Shown here in pieces: positions 14,593 through 21,322 of a stretch of DNA of 23,750 nt. Position 1 is the stretch's first letter; every line of letters begins with the position of its first letter. The notes under the pieces were generated by a model. It was not told where the DNA came from. It was given only the letters and a program-made list of their open reading frames with translations, and ran no database searches. A program made the translations under genes and the position numbers. Origin of the DNA: an uncultured Collinsella sp. (GTDB lineage Bacteria > Actinomycetota > Coriobacteriia > Coriobacteriales > Coriobacteriaceae); contig UQNU01000035.1 of the NCBI GenBank assembly GCA_900542555.1, positions 1 through 23,750 on the forward strand, read 5' to 3'.

Positions 14593-14634
14593 TTGCAGTT
14601 ACTGTTCGAATGTGTTCAAATAAACATGAACAGT
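14593..14634 (+). promoter_or_regulatory. lacA promoter and main LacR operator
   Basis: A direct repeat TGTTCGAA (14603-14610) / TGTTCAAA (14613-14620) with a 10-bp period shares TGTTCGAATNTGTT with the gatA operator. ACTGTTC (14601-14607) is inverted as GAACAGT (14628-14634). A possible promoter is TTGCAG (14593-14598), 17 bp, TCAAAT (14616-14621), so the operator would cover the -10. Confidence 0.55.
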
Positions 14635-14726
14635 GAAGAACCGCACATTCAGATGCCCGGACCTGAACGCGATTCAACACTTCCAAACAGAAACTACGCG
14701 CTAGCGTATCTCTCAAGGAGGATGTC

Positions 14727-15155
14727 ATGAGGGTTGTAATCGCTTCCGATGCCGACGGTATGTCGATGAAGGAGTCCATCAAGGAGATGCTCATCGCCGA
14801 CGGTCACGAGGTCGTCGACTATTCCGAGACCCCTGCCGCGGACTTTGTCGATTCCGCGACCGCCGTTGCCAAGGACCTGCTGGAGCACAAGGATTCCCAG
14901 GGCTTTGCATTCGATAAGTACGGCGTCGGCTCCTATATGGCCGCCGTCAAGATTAAGGGCATGGTTGTCGCCAACATTTCCGACGAGCGTTCCGCCTACA
15001 TGACCCGCGAGCACAACGGCTCGCGCATGGTCACCATGGGCCCGGGTGTTGTGGGCACCGAGGTCGCCAAGAAGATCGCCCGCGAGTTCCTGCGCGCCCA
15101 GTACGCCGGCGGCCGTCACCAGATTCGTGTCGACATGCTCAACAAGATGGCCTAA
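14727..15155 (+). CDS. lacA: Galactose-6-phosphate isomerase subunit LacA
   Basis: A 142-aa RpiB/LacA/LacB-family protein. With LacB it converts galactose-6-phosphate to tagatose-6-phosphate, the first step of the tagatose pathway. The LacA-type blocks VSYMAAVKIKGM-like (GSYMAAVKIKG), SDERSAYMTREHN, MVTMGPGVVG and the C-terminal GGRHQIRVDMLNKM are present. The length matches known LacA. A strong AAGGAGG precedes the start. It is first in a plus-strand run lacA-lacB-lacX-lacC, preceded by several LacR-type operators. Confidence 0.93.
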   Translation: MRVVIASDADGMSMKESIKEMLIADGHEVVDYSETPAADFVDSATAVAKDLLEHKDSQGFAFDKYGVGSYMAAVKIKGMVVANISDERSAYMTREHNGSRMVTMGPGVVGTEVAKKIAREFLRAQYAGGRHQIRVDMLNKMA

Positions 15156-15218
15156 CGAGAGCCACCGAGAACTCGAACTTCTACCTCAACTTGTGAATTC
15201 AGACGAAAGGACGTTCTG

Positions 15219-15743
15219 ATGAAGAAGACCATCGCAATCGGTTGCGACCATATCGTTACGGACGAGAAGATCTATCTGGCCGACCGCCTGGAGCAGGCTG
15301 GCTACAAGGTGCTCGACTGCGGCACCTACAGCCACACCCGTACGCACTATCCCATCTACGGTAAGGCCGTGGGCGAGGCTGTTGCCAGCGGCAAGGCCGA
15401 CTTTGGCGTGGCCCTGTGCGGCACCGGCATCGGCATCACCAACGCCGTCAACAAGGTTCCCGGCGCCCGTTGCGCCCTGGTCCGCGACATGACCTCTGCC
15501 CTGTATGCCCGTCGCGAGCTCAACGCCAACATCGTGGGCTTTGGCGGCAAGATTACCGGCGAGTTCCTGATGGCCGATATCATGCTTGCCTTCCTGGAGG
15601 AGCCCTACGAGAAGACCCCCGAGCACGATGCCCTGATCGCCAAGATCGATGCCTGCAATAAGGCCGACGCCGAGGCTCAGGCTGACCCGCACTTCTTTGA
15701 CGAGTTCCTCGAGAAGTGGGACCGCGGCGAATACCATGATTAG
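15219..15743 (+). CDS. lacB: Galactose-6-phosphate isomerase subunit LacB
   Basis: A 174-aa RpiB-family protein, the partner of LacA. It carries the catalytic-type residues of the family: GCDH near the N-terminus (Asp10, His11) and Cys67 in ALCGTGIGITNAVNKVPG. The pattern LNANIVGFGGKITGEFLMADI matches the LacB C-terminal half. The start has GAAAGGACG. The gap from lacA is 63 bp, compatible with one transcript. Confidence 0.93.
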   Translation: MKKTIAIGCDHIVTDEKIYLADRLEQAGYKVLDCGTYSHTRTHYPIYGKAVGEAVASGKADFGVALCGTGIGITNAVNKVPGARCALVRDMTSALYARRELNANIVGFGGKITGEFLMADIMLAFLEEPYEKTPEHDALIAKIDACNKADAEAQADPHFFDEFLEKWDRGEYHD

Positions 15744-15849
15744 CGGGTATCCGGGGTAATTAACTAGTTCGTTGACGGCTCGCGTTTCTGTGATGGGGCG
15801 CGGGCCGGTTTGCTATCAGCCCAATTGGCCCAGCGGGCTGGACGTGCAT

Positions 15850-15865
15850 TGTTCTTTTGTTTGCG
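15850..15865 (+). promoter_or_regulatory. Possible LacR half sites upstream of lacX
   Basis: TGTTCTTT (15850-15857) followed directly by TGTTTGCG (15858-15865) resembles the lacF operator but with an 8-bp instead of 10-bp period. It lies in the 204-bp gap between lacB and lacX. The rest of that gap shows only a weak AGCCC/GGGCT inverted repeat. Confidence 0.25.
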
Positions 15866-15947
15866 GCGCTGCCTTATTACCTTTCTGCTAAAGGCACGAC
15901 GTTCACAATGGATCGTGCGAGATGGATATGTGAAGGAGAAGATTCCC

Positions 15948-16829
15948 ATGGAGTTTGTTCTTGATAACGGCTCTGTCCGCATTGCGTTGAGCACGGCTGG
16001 CGGATCGTTCACTTCTATTGCGGCCAACGGCCGTGAGTACCTGTGGCAGGGCGACCCGGCGGTGTGGTCGGGCCAGGCACCCATTTGTTTCCCGATCTGC
16101 GGCGGCCTTCGCGACGGTCACGCAATGACCATGGGCGGCCGCGAGGTTAAGCTCGCCCGCCACGGCTTTGCGCGCAAACAGGAGTGGAAGCTCGAGGAAC
16201 AGAGCGACAACATGGTTGCGCTGAGCCTAAGCTCTGCCGACCATGCCGAGTTGCTCGAGCAGTACCCGTATCCGTTTAAGATCGTTGCTCGTTACACGAT
16301 CGATGCGGAAAAGGTGGCCGTGTCGTACGAGGTGACCAATGAGGGCACCGAGGACATGCCGTTCTTTGTGGGCGGTCACCCTGGCTTTAAGTGCCCGCTT
16401 GACGAGGGCGAGTCCTATGACGACTACGAGCTCCGTTTTGAGCAGCGCGAGGCCGCCGAGCTCTGTACTGCCGTTCCCTCGACGGGCCTGATTGATGTTG
16501 AGCATCGCAGCAAGAACCCGATGGTTGGCCATGACCTGCCGCTGACCCACGAACTCTTTGACTTCGCGGAGACCATCTTTGACGTGCTCGAGAGCCGCGT
16601 GGTTACGCTGACCAAGAAAACCGAGGACAAGGGCGTGCGACTGACGTTCCCCGATATGCCGTACCTGATTGTGTGGAGCAAGCCCGAGGGTGACTTTGTG
16701 GCCGTGGAACCGTGGGGCGGCCTGTCCACCTGCTCCGACGAGGACGATATTCTGGAGCACAAGCGCGGCTGCCTGGTGGCCAAGCCGGGGGAGACCGTTA
16801 CTCGCGGCTTTGAGATCGAGATCCTTTAA
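15948..16829 (+). CDS. lacX: LacX-type aldose 1-epimerase family protein
   Basis: A 293-aa beta-sandwich protein of the galactose mutarotase superfamily, LacX branch, which would interconvert sugar anomers; the exact substrate is not known even for characterised lac operons. Candidate catalytic residues are His72 (RHGFAR), His144 (GGHPGF) and Glu254 (VEPWGG). I chose the ATG at 15948 because GAAGGAG precedes it; the open frame extends upstream without a start of comparable quality. In Lactococcus lacX ends the lac operon, while here it sits between lacB and lacC, 56 bp before lacC. Confidence 0.82.
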   Translation: MEFVLDNGSVRIALSTAGGSFTSIAANGREYLWQGDPAVWSGQAPICFPICGGLRDGHAMTMGGREVKLARHGFARKQEWKLEEQSDNMVALSLSSADHAELLEQYPYPFKIVARYTIDAEKVAVSYEVTNEGTEDMPFFVGGHPGFKCPLDEGESYDDYELRFEQREAAELCTAVPSTGLIDVEHRSKNPMVGHDLPLTHELFDFAETIFDVLESRVVTLTKKTEDKGVRLTFPDMPYLIVWSKPEGDFVAVEPWGGLSTCSDEDDILEHKRGCLVAKPGETVTRGFEIEIL

Positions 16830-16885
16830 CGAGCTATCGTATGTTTGGGGCCGCGCGTGTCGTGCCCCGGAAACAGGAGTTCAAT

Positions 16886-17821
16886 ATGATTCTGACCGTT
16901 ACCATGAACCCGTCGATTGATACGCGCTATCAGCTCGACAAGTTGATCATCGACGACGTGAACCGCGTGACGCCCGAAAAGACCGCTGGCGGTAAGGGCC
17001 TCAACGTGAGCCGCGTGTTGCTGCAGCTGGGCGACGACGTGCTCGCGACCGGTCTGCTCGGCGGCCACATGGGTGCCTATATGGCCGAGCTCATGGATGC
17101 TGACGGCGTCAAGAACGAATTTGTGCCCATCGCCGGTGAGACGCGCATTTGCCTGAATATTCTGCACGAGGGTAATCAGACCGAGCTTTTGGAGAGCGGC
17201 CCGCAGATCGCCCCGGCCGAGCTCGAGGCCTTTACGGCCAAGTTTGCCGAGCTTGCAGCGAAGGCGGACGTTGTGACGCTTTCGGGCTCGCTGCCGCGTG
17301 GCGTCGATGCCGGCTACTATGCCGAGCTCGTCAAGATCGCCGAGGAGGCGGGCGCCAAGGTGCTGCTCGACACCTCGGGTGCATCGCTGGAGGCCGCGCT
17401 TGAGTCCGACGCTAAGCCCGAGCTCGTAAAGCCCAATCTGACCGAGATCAACGGCCTGCTGTGTACGTCCTTTACGACCGATGATGTCGATGCCCTGCGC
17501 GAGGCGCTTGCCGCCGATGACCGCTTTGCCGGTATCCCCTGGGTTGTCGTTTCGATGGGCGCTGCCGGTTCGGTGGGCTTCCATGAGGGTCGCGCGTTCC
17601 GCGCCAAGACGCCCGCGATTGCGGCTGTGAACGCGACGGGTTCCGGCGACTCGACCATCGCCGGCTTTGCGCATGCCATTGCTGCTGGTGCCGACGACGT
17701 CACGGTGCTCAAGACCGCCAATACCTGCGGCAAGCTCAACGCCATGGATCCCAAGACCGGCCACCTGGTCATGGACCGCTGGGACGAGGTCTACAACAGC
17801 GTTGTCGTGACTGAACTCTAG
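16886..17821 (+). CDS. lacC: Tagatose-6-phosphate kinase
   Basis: A 311-aa PfkB/ribokinase-family kinase that phosphorylates tagatose-6-phosphate to tagatose-1,6-bisphosphate. The first signature is TAGGKGLNVSRVL (33-45). The second is NATGSGDSTIAGF, with catalytic base Asp255 and the anion hole. The block TLSGSLPRGV is typical of the LacC/FruK subgroup, so 1-phosphofructokinase is the main alternative; neighbours favour LacC. The ATG at 16886 has ACAGGAG at good spacing. It is last in the lacABXC run. The aldolase lacD expected after it is absent, and convergent galT follows. Confidence 0.88.
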   Translation: MILTVTMNPSIDTRYQLDKLIIDDVNRVTPEKTAGGKGLNVSRVLLQLGDDVLATGLLGGHMGAYMAELMDADGVKNEFVPIAGETRICLNILHEGNQTELLESGPQIAPAELEAFTAKFAELAAKADVVTLSGSLPRGVDAGYYAELVKIAEEAGAKVLLDTSGASLEAALESDAKPELVKPNLTEINGLLCTSFTTDDVDALREALAADDRFAGIPWVVVSMGAAGSVGFHEGRAFRAKTPAIAAVNATGSGDSTIAGFAHAIAAGADDVTVLKTANTCGKLNAMDPKTGHLVMDRWDEVYNSVVVTEL

Positions 17822-17826
17822 GGTTA

Positions 17827-17846
17827 CGGCGTTTTACCAAACGCCG
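17827..17846. other. Hairpin just after lacC
   Basis: CGGCGTTT (17827-17834) and AAACGCCG (17839-17846) pair over 8 bp with a TACC tetraloop. No U-tract follows in either direction, so it may protect the mRNA end or act only weakly as a terminator. Confidence 0.5.
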
Positions 17847-17863
17847 AAACGGCTCGACGCTAC

Positions 17864-17961
17864 AAACGCCCCTAAGCGGCAATCTGACGTTCAATCGTCG
17901 GGCATGACCAGAAGGTCAATGCCCTCCTCTTTCACGTCACCTTGCTCGCTTAGGGGCGTTT
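17864..17961. repeat. 98-bp three-tier nested palindrome
   Basis: The outer arms AAACGCCCCTAAGCG (17864-17878) and complement (17947-17961) pair over 15 bp. A middle helix TGACGT (17885-17890) / ACGTCA (17934-17939) follows. An inner helix GGGCATGACC (17900-17909) / GGTCAATGCCC (17914-17924) has one bulged A and an AGAA loop. No open frame fits. It could be a mobile miniature element or a structured transcript end between the convergent lacC and galT. Confidence 0.7.
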
Positions 17962-17970
17962 TCGCTGTCG

Positions 17971-17995
17971 TTGCCAAAACATCGACGTTGCCCTG
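17971..17995. promoter_or_regulatory. Operator-like sequence outside any promoter
   Basis: The 25 bases here match the second LacI regulator's region at 11271-11295 at 21 positions: GTTGCCAAAA shifted by one base, then GACGTTGCC. It lies in the lacC-galT convergent gap, where no promoter is expected, so it may be a decoy site or chance. Confidence 0.25.
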
Positions 17996-18003
17996 GTCGC
18001 AAG

Positions 18004-18059
18004 TAGTCGTTGGGGACGTTCTTGTTTGACTAGTCGTTTAAGAACGTCCCCAACGACTA
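18004..18059. repeat. Perfect GGGGACGTTCTT palindromic element
   Basis: A 20-bp perfect inverted repeat (18004-18023 and 18040-18059, arm TAGTCGTTGGGGACGTTCTT) surrounds a 16-nt loop containing the palindrome GACTAGTC (18028-18035). The GGGGAC core and form resemble REP-type elements mobilised by Y1/RAYT transposases; no transposase is in the window. A half copy is at 13284-13304. Confidence 0.82.
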
Positions 18060-18067
18060 GCCAATAA

Positions 18068-18105
18068 AACGGCGCCCGTCGGCGATGTTGCCGGCGGGCG
18101 CCGTT
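18068..18105 (-). terminator. Rho-independent terminator of galK-galT
   Basis: AACGGCGCCCG (18068-18078) and CGGGCGCCGTT (18095-18105) pair over 11 bp, with CGGC/GCCG nested in the loop. On the minus strand the stem runs into TTTTATTGG. It lies about 55 bp after the galT stop. Confidence 0.88.
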
Positions 18106-18159
18106 GTCGTGTAGGTGGCTATGTCGTGCAGGCTGCTGTTGAACGTTCGGGCCCGTGCT

Positions 18160-19788
18160 CTACAGCGAGTCGATAAAGCGCTGCTGGGCGGCGCGTCCTG
18201 CCTCGTCCCACTTAAAGACTCCGGCGTTGTCGAGCACGTGGCCAAACACCACGCCCACCTCCTCGTGCAGGATGTCGATGGCGTTGTCCGCCGTAAGCTC
18301 GTCGGCGCGGCGGGCAAAGACATCCTCGGCCCATGCGGCGTGGCTGCGACAAAGGTCGTCGCCCTCGAGCGCGCCGGCAAGGTCGTAGCTGGCATCGGCC
18401 TTGGCTGCCAGCAGGTGCTCGCGGACAGCGCCAAGCTCGGGAACCAAGCGCGGCGGCAAAATGGCCAGGCCCATGACCTCGATCAGGCCGATGTTCTCCT
18501 TTTTAATATGGTGATACTCGGCATGCGGGTGGAACACACCCAGCGGATGCTCGTCGGTCGTGATGTTGCAGCGAAGCGCAAGATAGGCCTCGTAGATCTC
18601 GCCGCCGGCGTTGCCGCGGGAGTCGACGCGGCGGATGACGGGCGTCACGGTGTTGTGCGCTACGCCGTCGGCTGTGCGCGCGATGACGCCCACCGACTCA
18701 TCGGTCCACTCGCGCCAAGCGAGGATGATCTTCTCGGCGGCGTCGAGCAGCTGGGCGCGGTCGTGCGAGCGCAGTCGCAGCACCGAAAGCGGCCACTGCA
18801 ACACGGTACCGCTGACTTGGTCAAAGCCGGGCACGCTAAACTGCGAGACCTCGGTGGCATGCATCATGGGGAACTCGTGCGCGCCGCCCTGGAAGTGGTC
18901 GTGCGACAGAATCGAGCCGCCCACGATGGGCAGGTCGGCGTTGGAGCCAATAAAGTAGTGCGGGAACAGGTCGACAAAGTCGAGCAGGCAGGTCAGCCCC
19001 TTGCGGTCGACGTGCATCGGGCGATGCTCGGAGCTCATGGCAATGCAGTGCTCGTTAAAATACGCATACGGGCTGTATTGGAAGCCCCAGCGCTCGCCGT
19101 CGAGCTCAATGGGGATAACGCGCAGATTCTGGCGGGCGGGGTGAGCGCCGCCGTCGGCTGCGGCGGAGCGTCCGGGGTAGCCCTCGTTCTCGATGCAGAG
19201 CTGGCAGGCGGGATACTTCTCGCCCAAGTTCTTGGCTGCACCTGCCGCGGCGATATCGCGCGGGTCCTTCTCGGGTTTGGACAGGTTGATGGTGATTTCA
19301 AGATCGCCCCAGTTGGTGGGGGTGCTCCATTTGATGTTGCGCGCGATGGCGGCACGGCGCACGTAGCCGGCGTCGCAGCACAGGCCGTAGAACCAGTCGG
19401 TCGCGGCGCGGGGTTCGTTGACGCCCACGCGTCCGTTGAACTCCTCGTTTACAACCGAAGGCCTTGGCATGAGCGCGCCCATGATGCGCATGGCGATGCG
19501 GTCGCGGGCCGATGCCGTGTCCTCGGCGGCGCCGTTGGCAACAGCCGCCTCGGCAAGCGCGGCAAGTGTGCCTTCAAGGTCAAAGTTGGGCAGGGTATCG
19601 GGGTGCAAGAGCGAGAGTTTTTCGACCTGGAGCGCCCAGGCCATGTCGAGCGCCGGGCCCGTAGCACCGATGCACTCGAGAATGGTGTTATACGCCCAGA
19701 TGCGATCGTCCTGGCCGATCATCGATCGGTGGATAGCGTACTCGATCAGGTTCTGCGCGGCCTCGCGCACGTCAGTCATTACAGCCAT
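18160..19788 (-). CDS. galT: UDP-glucose--hexose-1-phosphate uridylyltransferase, class II
   Basis: A 542-aa GalT of the long class II type known from Firmicutes and related bacteria. In the Leloir pathway it exchanges galactose-1-phosphate for glucose-1-phosphate on UDP-glucose. The catalytic region reads GGSILSHDHFQGGAHEFPM, with His296 and His298 as the HxH pair. CQLC (195-198) and the block KWSTPTNWGDLEITINLSKPEKDPR are class II features. It overlaps the end of galK by 10 bp. AAGGGGG lies about 10 nt before the ATG at 19788; an alternative ATG at 19779 overlaps the galK stop as TAATG, suggesting translational coupling. It ends at a strong terminator and has no galE beside it. Confidence 0.93.
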   Translation of the reverse strand: MAVMTDVREAAQNLIEYAIHRSMIGQDDRIWAYNTILECIGATGPALDMAWALQVEKLSLLHPDTLPNFDLEGTLAALAEAAVANGAAEDTASARDRIAMRIMGALMPRPSVVNEEFNGRVGVNEPRAATDWFYGLCCDAGYVRRAAIARNIKWSTPTNWGDLEITINLSKPEKDPRDIAAAGAAKNLGEKYPACQLCIENEGYPGRSAAADGGAHPARQNLRVIPIELDGERWGFQYSPYAYFNEHCIAMSSEHRPMHVDRKGLTCLLDFVDLFPHYFIGSNADLPIVGGSILSHDHFQGGAHEFPMMHATEVSQFSVPGFDQVSGTVLQWPLSVLRLRSHDRAQLLDAAEKIILAWREWTDESVGVIARTADGVAHNTVTPVIRRVDSRGNAGGEIYEAYLALRCNITTDEHPLGVFHPHAEYHHIKKENIGLIEVMGLAILPPRLVPELGAVREHLLAAKADASYDLAGALEGDDLCRSHAAWAEDVFARRADELTADNAIDILHEEVGVVFGHVLDNAGVFKWDEAGRAAQQRFIDSL

Positions 19789-20984
19789 GCCGCGTAAGCC
19801 CCCTTGTCAGAAATTGCGTAGTGGCGGGCAGAGCCCTCGCCCAGCCAGCCGTTCATCTTGGTGATAAAGGTGTCGACCAGGTCGAGCGGCACGAAGGCCT
19901 GGATGGTGCCACCAAAGCCGCCACCGTGGATACGGACGGCGCCACGGCCGTCGAGCACGTGCTCGGCCAGTGCCAGGGCATACATCGAGGGCTGCTCGGA
20001 GCCCAGCTTGGCAACGACATTCTGTAGGTACATGGCAGAGCTGGCGCCGGACTCGCGCGTCAGGACCAGGAACTGATCGATGTCGCCGGCGTTCAGGGCT
20101 GCCCAGCGCTTATCGACCAGGCCGTTCTCGTACCAGTAGTGAACGGCGCGCAGGCAGGCGCGGTCGCCCAGCTTGGCGCGCAGCTCGGGGAGCTTGGCGT
20201 CAAAGTCGGCAACATCGACCTCGCACAGGCGTTCCTTGCCAAACTCGGCGGCGACGTCCTGCATCTCGCGCGGAACGGCGGCGTAGTCGTCGGTGGCTGC
20301 CACGTGGTCGGCACCGACCTTAACGAGCACGAGCGCATAGCCGTGATCCTCAAAGTTGAGCTCGAGCTTCTGGGTTTTAGGCTGAGCCTGATCCTCAAAG
20401 TCCATGTAGGCGAGGCCGCCCAAGCAAACGGCGGCCTGGTCCATCAGACCGCAGGGCTTGCCATAGTAGTTGTTCTCGGTGCGCTGGCTCATCTGGGCGA
20501 GCGCGACGGGCTCGATGGCGGGTGCGCCCCAGAGCGTCTCCATGGCGCGACCGTATGCCGCCTCGACAGCAGCGGAGCTGGAAAGGCCGCCGCCCGAGGG
20601 GACAGAGCAGGTGAAGGCGAAGTCGAAGCCCTGGGGCTCAACGCCCAGAGCAGCGATTTCGTGGGCCATGCCGCGGACGAGGCTCGCAGACGTGCCCTTC
20701 TCGGACGCTTGAATATCCAGCGTGTCGAGCGTGATCTCAAACGTGGGATAGCCCTCGTCGGCGACGCGGACCTTGTTGGAGTCGGTTGCCACGGCGATGC
20801 CGTCGACAGCGACATCGAGCGAGCCGGCGATGACGTGGCCGCCCTCGTGGTCGGTGTGGTTGCCACTGATCTCGGAGCGGCCGGGCGCGTGCACATAGAG
20901 CACCTGGCGATCGCCGATGGGCCCAAACTCCTCCTCAAACAGCTTGGTGAGCGTGGCGAGTGTCTTTTCGTCGGGGGTGGTCAT
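19779..20984 (-). CDS. galK: Galactokinase
   Basis: A 401-aa GHMP-family kinase that makes galactose-1-phosphate from galactose and ATP. The galactokinase signature GRSEISGNHTDHEGG lies at 35-49, the ATP-binding SVPSGGGLSSSAA at 127-139, the catalytic Asp182 in CGLMDQ, and the third GHMP motif RIHGGGFGGTIQAF near the C-terminus. I chose the start at 20984 because GGAAAGGA lies upstream; the longer open frame to 21071 runs through the operator region. It is the first gene of galK-galT and divergent from LacI regulator 3, with two operators between. Confidence 0.94.
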   Translation of the reverse strand: MTTPDEKTLATLTKLFEEEFGPIGDRQVLYVHAPGRSEISGNHTDHEGGHVIAGSLDVAVDGIAVATDSNKVRVADEGYPTFEITLDTLDIQASEKGTSASLVRGMAHEIAALGVEPQGFDFAFTCSVPSGGGLSSSAAVEAAYGRAMETLWGAPAIEPVALAQMSQRTENNYYGKPCGLMDQAAVCLGGLAYMDFEDQAQPKTQKLELNFEDHGYALVLVKVGADHVAATDDYAAVPREMQDVAAEFGKERLCEVDVADFDAKLPELRAKLGDRACLRAVHYWYENGLVDKRWAALNAGDIDQFLVLTRESGASSAMYLQNVVAKLGSEQPSMYALALAEHVLDGRGAVRIHGGGFGGTIQAFVPLDLVDTFITKMNGWLGEGSARHYAISDKGAYAAWL

Positions 20985-21028
20985 CGGAGTCCTTTCCTTG
21001 GCGCGTACGGGTAAATTTTGCGCCGTTA

Positions 21029-21042
21029 TGAGTACGTTAACA
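21029..21042. promoter_or_regulatory. Operator 1 of the third LacI regulator
   Basis: TGAGTACGTTAACA, part of an 18-bp sequence (21025-21042, GTTATGAGTACGTTAACA) repeated exactly in inverted orientation at 21093-21110. It lies 45 bp before galK, where it would block transcription. Confidence 0.75.
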
Positions 21043-21092
21043 ACTTGAAGCGTCATGAACCAAGTGTTCACGATGCCGCACGTTACGGGCTA

Positions 21093-21106
21093 TGTTAACG
21101 TACTCA
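21093..21106. promoter_or_regulatory. Operator 2 of the third LacI regulator
   Basis: TGTTAACGTACTCA, the exact inverse of operator 1, with the match extended to 21110. The centres are 64 bp apart. Confidence 0.75.
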
Positions 21107-21139
21107 TAACACAACTCTTGTCACTTTTTGAGAATCTGG

Positions 21140-21168
21140 TAATCGGTAGAAATTCAGCCGTGAACGGT
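21140..21168 (-). promoter_or_regulatory. ACCGTT direct-repeat box upstream of galK
   Basis: The minus strand reads ACCGTTCAC (starting at 21168) and ACCGATTAC (starting at 21147), a direct repeat with a 21-bp period. It points toward galK and lies 34 bp upstream of operator 2. Confidence 0.5.
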
Positions 21169-21215
21169 ATTGCCGTATGGACTTATAAAGCAGAAGAGAT
21201 GCGGATTGAAAAAGT

Positions 21216-21229
21216 AGAGTACGTTAACA
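21216..21229. promoter_or_regulatory. Operator 3 of the third LacI regulator
   Basis: AGAGTACGTTAACA shares the 13-mer GAGTACGTTAACA with operator 1. It is 123 bp from operator 2 and downstream of a possible lacI -10 (TATAAA, 21184-21189), so it could mediate autorepression. Confidence 0.65.
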
Positions 21230-21322
21230 TGCGTCCGACGATAGCGGGCCTCGGCGCGGGCTAAACTCCTGCCCGGGCCGGCATTCACGCTATTCAGATC
21301 TCGCAAGGGTGAAGGTGATCCT

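Noticed and set aside
16886..17821. lacC as 1-phosphofructokinase (fruK)
   Set aside because: The families are close, but no fructose PTS is nearby and the gene ends a lacA-lacB-lacX run.
18115..19797. A 560-codon plus-strand open frame over galT
   Set aside because: It is antisense to galT, which has full catalytic motifs and coupling to galK. Long antisense frames are expected in GC-rich DNA.
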